Assembly: GCA_012032575.1 (NCBI GenBank)
Contig: JAAUSP010000191.1
Span: forward strand, 1-12,289
Direction of reading: 5' to 3'
Origin: Anaerolineales bacterium
GTDB lineage: Bacteria; Chloroflexota; Anaerolineae; 4572-78; J111
DNA: 12,289 nt
Below are positions 1 through 6,782 of the stretch, one piece after another. A program made the translations under genes and the position numbers. The stretch's first letter is position 1. Every line of letters starts with the position of its first letter. The notes under the pieces were generated by a model. It did no database searches and had not been told where the DNA came from. It was given only the letters and a program-made list of their open reading frames with translations.

Positions 1-240
1 TGGGCTGGTAGGGTCCTTGGAGGGCTCCTCAACCGCTTTAATGGGCTCCTGGGGCGCTTTGACTTCGGTTTGTGCTTCCGGCTTGGGTTCGCTCTTTGGG
101 GTGCCCTGAAGCGACCCTGGAAGGTCTGGCTGATTGAAGTTGGAAACCAAATTAATAAGCTTTGCTTTTTGCGGGCTTACATTTGCGATGGCTGGTTGCT
201 CATCGGGTTCTTTTGTTAATTGCTCAATTATGTCGGTCAT
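1..240 (-). CDS. Pro/Glu/Lys-rich protein downstream of portal, scaffold-like (partial)
   Basis: The ATG at 240 opens a frame with no stop through position 1, giving 80 residues of a protein that continues beyond the window. An AGGAG ribosome binding site lies a few bases upstream (250-256 region), 24 nt after the repaired portal stop, so the gene is probably co-transcribed with the portal. The visible N-terminus begins MTDIIEQLTKEPDEQP. It is acidic, then becomes rich in Pro, Lys, Glu and Gln with repeated EP, KPE and APQEP motifs and no predicted membrane segment, which suggests a disordered region. In tailed phages, scaffold or head-maturation protease genes commonly follow the portal, so a scaffold-like role is an inference from position and composition only. 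A capsid accessory protein is the main alternative. Confidence 0.7.
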   Translation of the reverse strand, partial: MTDIIEQLTKEPDEQPAIANVSPQKAKLINLVSNFNQPDLPGSLQGTPKSEPKPEAQTEVKAPQEPIKAVEEPSKDPTSP

Positions 241-264
241 TTTTTTCTCCTGTTTAAATAGTCT

Positions 265-2027
265 TTAAGCTTGCGGGATGACTTGTGGTTGTGGGCTTCC
301 ATCAATTTGTTGTTGTTCAATTTGGGCAGACTTAAGAAGATTTGTCGCCTCGTCGATGTATTGGGTTAAATTGGCAAGGAACTCATCAGGGCATTTTTAT
401 TTTTGTAGAACAAATAGACTTGCAAACATCGCTTTAATGAAAGCTGAAGGTTTTCGTATTTTTCAGGGCTCTTATATTCCCCGCCGTCCATCCATGAGGC
501 GATCAAATCCTCGATGTATTCCAAGTCAGCGGTATTTAACGCAATTGTGCTTCCCACATCGGGCAATTCAAGAAGTTGCAAGATTTCCTTTTGAGGAATG
601 CCCAATTGAGCAAGCTTTTCGATTTGGTCAATCTTTCCGGCAGGTTCGATCGGCAAGAGCGAGGTTGGAAAGGTTTGAATGCTGAAATTATCCCCACAAA
701 TGACTTTATCCCATGGGATTGTTTTAATAAACTTTGCTCCAGGGACAGAATCGGGAACATCATCAGAATAAAGCTCTTTTCCGAACTCCAACAGCTTCTG
801 CGAAAGCTTAACAAAGAAGTCTTCGAAGTCCTTTTGCAAAACGCCAAATCTTTCGGTCGTTGCCGCGGTTTGTGTTTGGATTGCGGAAGCCGAGTCAATT
901 CGAGCATTTGGGGTTGTTCCGAAAGAAGCGTATTCGGGAACGCCTGTGATTTGATAGGCTTTTCGGATAAGCATTTCAAGGTGTCCGATCATGTCGGCAT
1001 TGACCCAAGAAGGGTTTGAAAAGACCGGTTCTTGTCCGGGGTTATGCCGAATTATTGCACCGATAGTATCGTCAATCTGGCTTTCCGAAACCTTTGCAGA
1101 GTGGGAAACGAGAACTCTTGGAATTGAAAGCTTAACGCAAATGCGAATGGTTTCAAGGGTTTGGTTAATTTCTCGTTGCAGGCTTCGCAATTGCTCCGGG
1201 ATCCCTGTCCCAAACCAACCAATGCTTTTGGAGCCCATCTTTAATTTAACAAATGGCATTGTATCCTTATCATAATCCTGGACAAACAATGTCCCCTCTC
1301 GAATTGAGACAGCATACTTGCCGTCTTCTTTTTCAGGGCCTGACCGAAGGTGAAAGGATTCGTAAACCTCGATCATGTTGGAATAGCCAGATTGCGCATA
1401 AGCGCTTGATTCCATTGCGGACAGAATGATTGCTTTCTTTTTCGGAAACAAAGCAAGAAGAACATCGCGATGAATAAATCGTCTCTGGTGGATTTGCCGG
1501 GGTTCTTCAGAAACACATTCAACCTCATCAATGATTATGTCTGGTTGCCTAACGCGCTCAATTTTTATTTCTTTATCTTGGGTTGCCCGGACCCTTAAAA
1601 ATCCTGTCCCATAAATGGCAGCGTCCAATAAGACATCCCGAGCCACTTCGTGGACATTTAAGGCGTTGAAAAGCCCATCGGCATACTTTTGCAGGCTCTT
1701 CGCAAGCTTGTGATTCCCGAAGTCAGCGTTTGAGGGGAGAAAATAGGTGCGAACCTTTTGTGTTCCTATTCGATTGACCAGAGTATCCGTGATGCTTTTG
1801 ATAACATTGAAGACAAGCCTATCCCGGTTAAGTAATGAGGATTTTTTATCCAGGGTGTAATAATGCATTGCACCGACGGGAGAACTGTTATACATTCGAA
1901 GGTGATGAATATCATTGGCGAGCCGAGCTGAATTGAGGCCAGATTGAGCTGTCCGATCGATAAATCCGAAAACGTATTTGCCGACTTCAAACTCTTCTTT
2001 GTCCCACCATGATCCATTTAATTGCAT
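265..2027 (-). CDS. Phage portal protein, with an apparent -1 frame change near the C-terminus
   Basis: The portal forms the dodecameric ring at the capsid vertex through which DNA is pumped by the terminase. The open frame starts at ATG 2027, preceded by an AAAGGAAAA ribosome binding site, and stops at 366 after 553 residues. Its N-terminus has aromatic and acidic residues (GSWWDKEEFEVGKYVFG). The middle contains DAAIYGTGFLRVR and the FGTGIPEQLRSLQREINQTL helix region, in the style of large portals. Placement directly downstream of the terminase supports the call. The last few residues (NALMSSLPI) look wrong. In the -1 frame the sequence continues naturally as KCPDEFLANLTQYIDEATN and ends at TAA 265-267 with a Gln/Pro tail, giving about 587 residues. 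The switch lies in A-runs at 394-404. One missing base would repair it. The site is not a good slippery heptamer, so sequence error or mutation is likelier than programmed shifting. Confidence 0.85.
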
Positions 2028-2043
2028 AAGTTATTGTTTTCCT

Positions 2044-2256
2044 TTAAGAAGATGAATAGAGCTCCATTTCGTCATCGCTCAATTTTGAGAATTCTCGTCG
2101 GATTTCGTCTTTGATTTCATCTTGGATTTCATCTCTTGTTCGCGGAATTGCTGGGCTTTCGCCGAGTTCCACTTCGATATCTTTGTATCTATATTTTCGA
2201 ACGCCAAACTTAACCAACGTCTCAAGAAGCTTTTGAAGATTGCTATTTTCATCCAT
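2044..2256 (-). CDS. Small phage protein between terminase and portal (70 aa)
   Basis: The 70-residue protein starts at ATG 2256 with a GGAG ribosome binding site seven bases upstream. It lies 23 nt after the large terminase stop and 16 nt before the portal start. It begins with a short amphipathic helix (LQKLLETLVKFGVRKYRYKDIEVELGE). A charged, probably helical C-terminal half follows, rich in Glu, Asp and Arg (DEIQDEIKDEIRREF) and ending LYSSS. Small acidic ORFs of this size are common between terL and portal genes, and they may help terminase-portal docking or be structural chaperones. The function here is unknown. Tight spacing and a good ribosome binding site make it a convincing gene. 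Confidence 0.75.
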   Translation of the reverse strand: MDENSNLQKLLETLVKFGVRKYRYKDIEVELGESPAIPRTRDEIQDEIKDEIRREFSKLSDDEMELYSSS

Positions 2257-2279
2257 TTGATTTCTCCATTAAATAGGTT

Positions 2280-3846
2280 TTACGACCAAGAGTAATCCTG
2301 GGCATCATCATAGAGGTTTATTTGGCGTTTTACGGCCTCTTCTTCCATCTTGGACTCCTGGACCTTAAAAAAGCTTTCGAGCGTTTGTGGGGCATCCTGG
2401 CGCGTTTCGGAGGCATAGGCCTTCAAGGAACGATAGCCGTAAAGAAAGGCATCGGTTAAGTCTTGGTGGGTGGTGGTCAATTCGATGAGCTTGTTTCCAG
2501 AAGACCGATTCGAATCCCAACAAGCCGTAAGCATTGCCACGCCGGTTTCACAGATTTGGTCTGGATGCCCTTCCCTTTTGTAAATGGGCATTTTGATAAG
2601 CCCCTTTTCCATGTCGGAGTTGATAAAGTCTATATAGAGATTTTTATTGCCTTTGGCGGGCATGGTCATGGTTATGCCGTATCGGTCCTGAAATTCATCG
2701 ATGATTTTATTGCCGACCGAGCCGAAGTCTCCGGTTATTTCGATCGGTCCGTATCGAAGAACCCAACCATTGATTATTTCGGCGATTTCGGGGATTGAGA
2801 ACTTCCCCTGTAATTCCTCGATGAGGAACATTTCTTTATTATCCTGAGAGTATCCCAAAACAACCAGAGCGTCTTTATCCCGGGAGGCTTTGCCTCCGGA
2901 AGGATCGACCGAAATGACGTAAAGAAAATCCCTTTCCGGAAGCTGAGAATAACCATTTCGCTTCGGGTCAAAGCCGTAATAAATAAGGTCATCCTTCGAG
3001 GAGGCAATCCATTTGCCTTCGTATTCTCTTTGAAAGGCTGGCGAGTGCTCAGATAGGTTATTTTCTTTCAGAACCTCTTTTATAAGCCATCGATAAGCAA
3101 CGTCGTAGATGTTTGCGTTGGTTTCTTTTGCTATCTTTTTTATTTCCGGGATTTTGTCAATTCTTCGTTGCAAAACGAAGAGGTTTTCCCGAAGTGTCCA
3201 TGAGAACTTCTTCCAACCATTATCTTTTTCATGCCACAGGTTATAGAAAAAGCCAGACAGCATATAGCCAGGAGTTCCGCCAACATAGAGAGAACCCATA
3301 TTATCAAGCAAAGCAGGATTTATGATATCGACAATCAAACGCTGGATGTGTTGTTTTTGGGATTGGGCTTCGTCAATGACAGCCAATGCTATTGAAATGC
3401 CTCTTAATTTTTCGATGTCGCCTTCGTTTTGAGCACCATATAAAGCAATCTGGGAGCCATTATCGAAATAGATGGTCAAGGTGGTTTCGTTAGGTAATGC
3501 TCTAATTCGACATCCTGAGATGATCGCCTTCAATTCCTTCCAAATGATTGACCGAGCGGTTGATTTGTCCAAGCCGATGTAAACACAAGTCGAATTGGCT
3601 TGGTCGAGGCATTGTTTGACCAAGCCATTAAGCAAAGGTTAAGGTCTTTCCTGACCTGCGAGAACAGCATAACACCTTCCTCGTTGAAGGGTCATTTATG
3701 ACTTCGAGTTGAATTGGGTTGAGCAATTTCTTTAGATTGAAATACTCGGTTTCATCGGTTAAAGTCTTTCTTCTTTGAAGTTCCTGAAGAAGAGTCAACG
3801 CTTCTTGGTCGAGAAGAGAAGTATCCAAATCCTGAAAAGGTTTCAT
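2280..3846 (-). CDS. terL: Terminase large subunit (ATPase/nuclease), reading frame broken after Walker A
   Basis: This is the packaging motor: an N-terminal ATPase translocates DNA into the procapsid and a C-terminal RNase H-like nuclease cuts it. The first frame (3846 to 3628) ends just after a Walker A motif, CSRRSGKT, at residues 61-68. The second frame (TTG at 3635 to 2280, 451 residues) carries all the remaining motifs: Walker B LAVIDEA (residues 84-90 of that frame), the coupling-motif region YVGGTPGY, and three nuclease acidic positions in ISVDPSGGKASRD, ITGDFGSVGNK and HQDLTDAFLYGY. The second frame is +1 to the first. Removing one T from the TTT near 3636-3638, or adding two bases, fuses them into about 521 residues, a normal TerL length. 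The ATPase motif is split from the rest, so either the sequence has an indel, the gene is inactive, or a +1 recoding event occurs. An AAAGGAAA ribosome binding site precedes ATG 3846. Confidence 0.9.
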
Positions 3847-3902
3847 TTTCCTTTAATTAGGTATTAATTAACATTGCTACGAAGATAGAGCGGTTATTGC
3901 CT
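3847..3902 (-). promoter_or_regulatory. Leader element of terL, copy A of a duplicated intergenic motif
   Basis: The gap upstream of terL shares an ordered set of words with the gap upstream of the preceding gene (4301-4356). Both have CTTTAATTAG (3851-3860), a TTAAT-rich segment, ACGAAGAT (3879-3886, 28 bp further on) and a following GC-rich half. In the mRNA sense the conserved core is ATCTTCGT, followed by the AATTAAAGGAAA ribosome binding site. In this copy the stem around the core is poorly paired. It could be a translational operator or simply a duplication, and the sequence does not say which. Confidence 0.5.
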
Positions 3903-3922
3903 CTTGAATACCTCTGAAAGGA

Positions 3923-4300
3923 TTACTTCGGATCCAAATACGAATCCGATCCGAGATGCTGTTTCAGAAGTTCCCGGATTTGGTGGTCCGACAATTCTCC
4001 CAGTTTCATTGCTTGAGCGGCTCTTTGTTCGATGGCGATCAAATCCTTGAACGATTTAAAGTGATTAGCCAATCGAGTGTGCTCATCACGGGTTAAATCC
4101 TGCTTTTGTTCGATTGCTTTATCTATCATTTTGTCGATGTCATCGTTGACGAGCATCTTTATCTTAAGCAAAATTGCCGAAGTTTGTGGAATTGCTTGAG
4201 GGTTCTTCTTTGTCTGTTCAAGCCCGGAATAAAGCTTATTTTCATCTTCAGCCTTGACTTGCATGTCGAGATAATTTTTATTCCTGTGGTTGTTGCTCAT
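3923..4300 (-). CDS. Probable terminase small subunit
   Basis: The 125-residue protein starts at ATG 4300 and ends 76 nt upstream of the large terminase. It is polar and mostly helical by composition. The N-terminus is basic and Asn-rich (MSNNHRNKNYLD). The central part (ILLKIKMLVNDDIDKMIDKAIEQKQDLTRDEH) looks like a long helix or coiled coil. The C-terminus contains LGELSDHQIRELLKQHLGSDSYLDPK. No helix-turn-helix was clearly recognised. Small terminase subunits bind the packaging site and usually sit immediately upstream of terL, are 100-180 aa and are helical, so position and size support the role while the sequence itself does not prove it. The ribosome binding site is weak (AAAGAAA). It is the first gene after the promoter at 4400-4428. 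Confidence 0.55.
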   Translation of the reverse strand: MSNNHRNKNYLDMQVKAEDENKLYSGLEQTKKNPQAIPQTSAILLKIKMLVNDDIDKMIDKAIEQKQDLTRDEHTRLANHFKSFKDLIAIEQRAAQAMKLGELSDHQIRELLKQHLGSDSYLDPK

Positions 4301-4356
4301 TTTCTTTAATTAGCATTTAATACCATCGCCACGAAGATGGCGAGATTATTACATCT
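4301..4356 (-). promoter_or_regulatory. 5' leader hairpin upstream of the small terminase, copy B of the duplicated motif
   Basis: The untranslated leader between promoter and start codon holds a perfect 6-bp stem, TCGCCA (4326-4331) with TGGCGA (4338-4343), closing a CGAAGA loop. It is followed in the mRNA sense by CTAATTAAAG and the start codon. The loop and the CTTTAATTAG word recur with nearly the same spacing in front of terL (3847-3902). Paired copies before two adjacent packaging genes suggest shared post-transcriptional control, which is an inference. Confidence 0.5.
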
Positions 4357-4399
4357 AATCTGTACTTTTGTATTTCTTTATTGTTTTTGAACAGAAAAT

Positions 4400-4428
4400 A
4401 TTTTACCATATTTTGCACAACCTGACAA
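4400..4428 (-). promoter_or_regulatory. Sigma70-type promoter for the packaging/head operon
   Basis: On the minus strand, TTGTCA (-35, positions 4428-4423) and TAAAAT (-10, 4405-4400) are separated by exactly 17 bp. Each hexamer matches the consensus at five of six positions. Transcription would start near 4393, leaving a leader of about 90 nt that carries the hairpin at 4326-4343, then the small terminase, terL, linker and portal. It is the best promoter seen in the window. Confidence 0.7.
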
Positions 4429-4438
4429 CTCTTATTTT

Positions 4439-4890
4439 TTATCCGCACCATAAAGTTTTATTGGGTGTCTGCTTAAGCATCTTTTCGAAGATTTCTTTAG
4501 CTCGATACAAGGCAAATGTTTCATCGACCATTTTCTCGTATCGGGTTTCGTTTTGGATTTCGCCTGAAAGAATTCGATTTTCAAGTTCCCGAAGCCAGTC
4601 ATTTCGGATTTTGATTTGTTCATCCAAATGGTGAAGCCGCCGGGTTAATGTATAAAAAGTTATCTTTTTCGGAACCGCCAAAAGAAATTGTCGATGAACC
4701 CACCCTTTCGTTATTTCGCTAGATGGTTTTTTACAACAAGCTTGGTTTCGGCCATTTCCACCGGTCGATGTGGCTTGTTTTCCAAACAATCCTGACAGGT
4801 TGTCGGCGAATGTCTATAATAAACACGAGGCTTAAGAAGCAGGCATTTGTCGCAGGTTAGAGGCTTTATTTTGTCGAGGAAATCATCCAT
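4439..4890 (-). CDS. Cys4 zinc-ribbon protein, frame changes at an A_AAA_AAC run
   Basis: ATG 4890 opens a 59-residue frame (stop at 4711) containing CDKC, 15 residues, then CQDC, a C-x2-C-x15-C-x2-C zinc ribbon typical of small phage DNA-binding or nuclease-associated proteins. At the A6 run (4727-4732 on the plus strand) the coding signal moves to the -1 frame. There it continues KPSSEITKGWVHRQFLLAVPKK and a charged helical region (HHLDEQIKIRNDWLRELENRILSGEIQNE) to a stop at 4439, about 150 residues in all. The junction reads GTA AAA AAC, a canonical -1 slippery heptamer A_AAA_AAC, but one missing A would give the same result. The extreme C-terminus (NKTLWCG) is uncertain because another frame also looks plausible there. 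The function is unknown. A TAAAAT box six bases before the ATG may be a -10 element. Confidence 0.55.
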
Positions 4891-5006
4891 TCCGCTATTT
4901 TAACACTAAATCAATGTTTACTTTAAATAAAGACTGCCCAGGGGAGTTGAAACCCCAAAGCATTACTCCATCCCGGAAACCAAGTCGTAGCCTATGGTAT
5001 TGTATA

Positions 5007-5417
5007 CTAAAAAAATAGTGAAGTGCTTGGACCACTTGCGAGGTATTGCCGGCAAAAGGTATACCTTTTGCCCCGGATTAGTGTTCCATTGGAGACTTTA
5101 TTTTGCTTCGATCCCAGTCGATCGACAGCAACAAATCCTTTGTGGCTCATGAAGTTCTTTCCAAAGCCTTTTATTTCTCCAAGTATCTCACGTTCCGTAT
5201 TTCCTCTGCGACCCCGGTCAACGCAAATCCTTTGCATTGTCTTGTCCTCAATTGAGCATTTTGTTTTCTGGGGATTTATTCCTAAATCCCAAAGGGCAGT
5301 TTCTTCTTCTTTTATTTTGGTGGAGCTTTCTCCCCAAACCCTTATCTTTCCGAAAACAGCTCTGCGGCATCGGCCTGGGCTTTGTTTATTTCTCTGTATG
5401 CAATAATTCATTATCAT
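5007..5417 (-). CDS. Doubtful ORF, possibly a degraded gene (136 aa)
   Basis: The frame from ATG 5417 to TAG 5007 encodes a basic, Lys/Arg/Gly-rich sequence (ICVDRGRRGNTEREILGEIK, then GFGKNFMSHKGFVAVDRLG) that I cannot assign. Confidence is low for three reasons. There is no good ribosome binding site. Other minus frames contain equally protein-like stretches (EINKAQADAAELFSER at 5397-5350, ATKDLLLSIDWDRSKIKSP around 5149-5093). A perfect 22-bp palindrome (5051-5072) falls inside it. The end overlaps a short hairpin followed by a T-run on the minus strand. It may be a gene broken by frameshifts or a non-coding regulatory stretch. The plus-strand ORFs over the same bases look like shadows. 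Confidence 0.3.
   Translation of the reverse strand: MIMNYCIQRNKQSPGRCRRAVFGKIRVWGESSTKIKEEETALWDLGINPQKTKCSIEDKTMQRICVDRGRRGNTEREILGEIKGFGKNFMSHKGFVAVDRLGSKQNKVSNGTLIRGKRYTFCRQYLASGPSTSLFF
5051..5072. repeat. 22-bp perfect palindrome
   Basis: The bases GGCAAAAGGTA followed by TACCTTTTGCC form an uninterrupted perfect palindrome of 22 bp. In DNA it could be a dimeric repressor operator. In RNA it would make a stem of about eight pairs around GTATAC. It lies in the 3' part of the doubtful ORF at 5007-5417 and 46 bp from the ATTGTATAC word at 4997-5005, whose core GTATAC is also at the palindrome centre. Confidence 0.6.
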
Positions 5418-5421
5418 GAAT

Positions 5422-5459
5422 CAAAAGTAACTATACTCGAGATAGAAACAGAGTTTAAG
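5422..5459 (-). promoter_or_regulatory. Promoter-like element, copy 1 of a 38-bp pair
   Basis: On the minus strand the element reads CTTAA, a variable T-rich spacer, then TCGAG and TATAGTTACTT. It aligns without gaps to the element at 5553-5590. TATAGT is a fair -10 hexamer and TTAAAC 17 bp upstream would be the -35. It lies immediately upstream of the ORF starting at 5417 and directly downstream of the terminator at 5462-5499, as expected for a promoter that restarts transcription after a stop. Confidence 0.45.
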
Positions 5460-5461
5460 AC

Positions 5462-5499
5462 AAAAAAAAGCCGGTTAATCTTTTTAGGGACTAACCGGC
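5462..5499 (-). terminator. Rho-independent terminator (minus strand)
   Basis: On the minus strand GCCGGTTA (5499-5492) pairs perfectly with TAACCGGC (5477-5470) across a 14-nt loop and is followed at once by eight T residues (5469-5462). This is a classical intrinsic terminator for transcripts coming from the holin-like and basic-protein genes at 6143-5586. It insulates them from the genes to the left. Confidence 0.9.
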
Positions 5500-5552
5500 C
5501 GGATTATTATTGTATACGAAAAATTTACGAAACGCCCGGCGGCCAAGCCTGA

Positions 5553-5590
5553 CAGAAGTAACTATACCCGAAACCGAAATCGTTATTAAG
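5553..5590 (-). promoter_or_regulatory. Promoter-like element, copy 2 of a 38-bp pair
   Basis: The minus-strand sequence matches the 5422-5459 element in register, sharing CTTAA, TTTC, TCG and GTATAGTTACTT with different bases between. A TATAGT -10 with TTAATA 17 bp upstream fits a promoter, but its transcript would run straight into the terminator at 5499-5462. That would make a short RNA of about 100 nt, or the element may bind a regulator. It overlaps the last codons of the gene ending at 5586. Confidence 0.4.
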
Positions 5591-5825
5591 CAGGAACTGG
5601 CGAAAGAGATTCTTCAATAATCGTCCAAACTTCATCATCAGTTTTCCCATCGGTTTGAGCTGGATTTATTTTTCTCCAAGCTTTTATTTTTGCAAGCCGT
5701 TTTTTCTCGATTTCAACAGGGTCTCTTCTTTTTTTCCATTGCTCACGATAGATTTTACGGTATTGTTCACGGAGTATTTTATTTCCTTTTAGGTGACCTT
5801 TCCGATATTTATAGATTATTCCCAT
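5586..5825 (-). CDS. Small basic protein (79 aa)
   Basis: The ATG at 5825 is preferred to the in-frame TTG at 5843 because a TATAAT sequence and AGCGAG lie immediately upstream. The protein is strongly basic in its N-terminal 55 residues (YKYRKGHLKGNKILREQYRK, then IYREQWKKRRDPVEIEKKRL). It then turns acidic, with DDEVWTIIEESLSPVPA at the C-terminus. The basic, Tyr/Arg-rich repeats recall regions flanking phage HNH nucleases and small DNA-binding proteins, but no catalytic motif is visible. It lies 33 nt downstream of the holin-like gene on the same strand and ends just before the strong terminator. The function is unknown. Confidence 0.6.
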   Translation of the reverse strand: MGIIYKYRKGHLKGNKILREQYRKIYREQWKKRRDPVEIEKKRLAKIKAWRKINPAQTDGKTDDEVWTIIEESLSPVPA

Positions 5826-5858
5826 CTCGCTATTATACCCCAACCCCCTTAATTGTCC

Positions 5859-6143
5859 CTAATTCTTCTTTACAATCTCTGAGATGGCCCTAGAGCGGAC
5901 CAGAGCCGCTATCGACCCGAGGGCCACACCAATAAGGCCCCCATCAGCATCACCGATGAGAAGGCATCCCAAGGCCCCACCAATGGCAAGGGCGAGCAAC
6001 CTGATCGCCCCCGGAAAGAGGCGATGGCCATGATAGATGGGTTTGGTCGCCAATTTGATGATTTCGACCAAAGCCCCCGTAATTATTAGGCAAACCATTT
6101 CAGGGCTTGATAAAAATTGCACAATGCCGACAAGGGTTTCCAT
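5859..6143 (-). CDS. Holin-like small membrane protein (94 aa)
   Basis: The 94-residue protein has a hydrophobic N-terminal stretch (PEMVCLIITGALVEIIKLA, about residues 14-32). A second long hydrophobic, Gly/Ala-rich region (about residues 44-85: AIRLLALAIGGALGCLLIGD, then GGLIGVALGSIAALV) could form two more membrane helices with glycine-zipper spacing. The C-terminus is short and basic (RSRAISEIVKKN). Small two- or three-helix proteins with a charged tail are typical of phage holins, which permeabilise the inner membrane at lysis. No endolysin is recognisable next to it, so the lysis role is an inference. A membrane protein of another kind is possible. No clear ribosome binding site precedes ATG 6143. 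TATTTA lies six bases upstream. Confidence 0.6.
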   Translation of the reverse strand: METLVGIVQFLSSPEMVCLIITGALVEIIKLATKPIYHGHRLFPGAIRLLALAIGGALGCLLIGDADGGLIGVALGSIAALVRSRAISEIVKKN

Positions 6144-6258
6144 AATGAATAAATAGCATTTTGGTTTATTTGCTTAAAGACAGTTTCACAGAATGGTACT
6201 ATTTATAGAAAGAGGCCAGATGCCTCACATTAGAAAAATAATAGGAGCAAAAACAAAA

Positions 6259-6567
6259 ATGAATAAAAATGGATCAACAAAAAAATGGGATGACAGATTA
6301 TTTCGGGCAATCAAGACACTGACCAAGGTTTCTCCGGTAGAATTAACAAATGCGGATTTTGCGAGACTTCTGAAAGTCCCAGCTTCAACCATTTGCATGC
6401 GAATCCGTGATGTCGAAGCTTACGAAGATAATGCACAATCCCTTTCAGATCTCGAACAAGAAAAAGGAGAGGCCCTCATGGCCCTTCGGGAGGTTAGTGA
6501 ATTATGTCGGATAGCGCTGAAGAAAGACGAAGAAAGCAAAACGAAGCTTATAAACGATGGAAATTAA
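6259..6567 (+). CDS. Putative helix-turn-helix DNA-binding protein
   Basis: ATG 6259 is chosen over the in-frame ATGs at 6193 and 6223 because AGGAG lies 11 nt upstream (6243-6248), the spacing used throughout this operon. The 102-residue protein contains ELTNADFARLLKVPASTICMRI (about residues 30-51), which has the pattern of a helix-turn-helix: a first helix with a small residue, a turn, then a recognition helix with ST and R. An acidic helical tail follows (LEQEKGEALMALREVSELCR). It is the first gene of the rightward operon and faces the leftward holin-like gene across a gap of about 115 bp, a position often held by a phage regulator. The specific DNA target is unknown. Confidence 0.6.
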   Translation: MNKNGSTKKWDDRLFRAIKTLTKVSPVELTNADFARLLKVPASTICMRIRDVEAYEDNAQSLSDLEQEKGEALMALREVSELCRIALKKDEESKTKLINDGN

Positions 6568-6782
6568 AAAATCCAGAAAAGGTTAAGGAGTATTCGAAGA
6601 GGTTCTATCAAAAGAATCGCGAAAGACTCATCAAGCTTAACCGAGAGAACAGCATAAAAAGATATCTCGCAGATCCGGAAGGAACCCGGAAAAAGTGGCG
6701 AGAGTACGATAAAAGATACAGGGAGAAAAAGAAAAATGAAATTACGAATGATAAAGATGACAATGCCAATTGTGGCGTTTAG
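6504..6782 (+). CDS. Small highly basic protein (92 aa)
   Basis: ATG 6504 overlaps the 3' end of the preceding gene by 64 nt and has GGAGG ten bases upstream. The protein is packed with Lys, Arg, Glu and Tyr in repeats such as RKQNEAYKRWKLKNPEKVKE and YQKNRERLIKLNRENSIKRY. This resembles the N-terminal basic helical repeats found beside phage HNH endonucleases and in small nucleic-acid-binding proteins. The HNH catalytic residues are absent, so it is either a stand-alone nucleic-acid-binding protein or a truncated nuclease. The acidic/Asn-rich tail ends DDNANCGV. The next gene starts inside it. Confidence 0.6.
   Translation: MSDSAEERRRKQNEAYKRWKLKNPEKVKEYSKRFYQKNRERLIKLNRENSIKRYLADPEGTRKKWREYDKRYREKKKNEITNDKDDNANCGV

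Noticed and set aside
4935..4995. Possible tRNA or CRISPR repeat (GGGG-AGTTGAAA-CCCC hairpin, GAAACCCC word)
   Set aside because: No matching acceptor stem or anticodon arm could be folded on either strand, and the repeat-like word occurs only once with no spacers.
5023..5406. Plus-strand ORF opposite the doubtful minus-strand gene
   Set aside because: Pro/Leu/Phe/Ser-rich shadow composition, GTG start without a ribosome binding site, and opposite to the direction of its neighbours.
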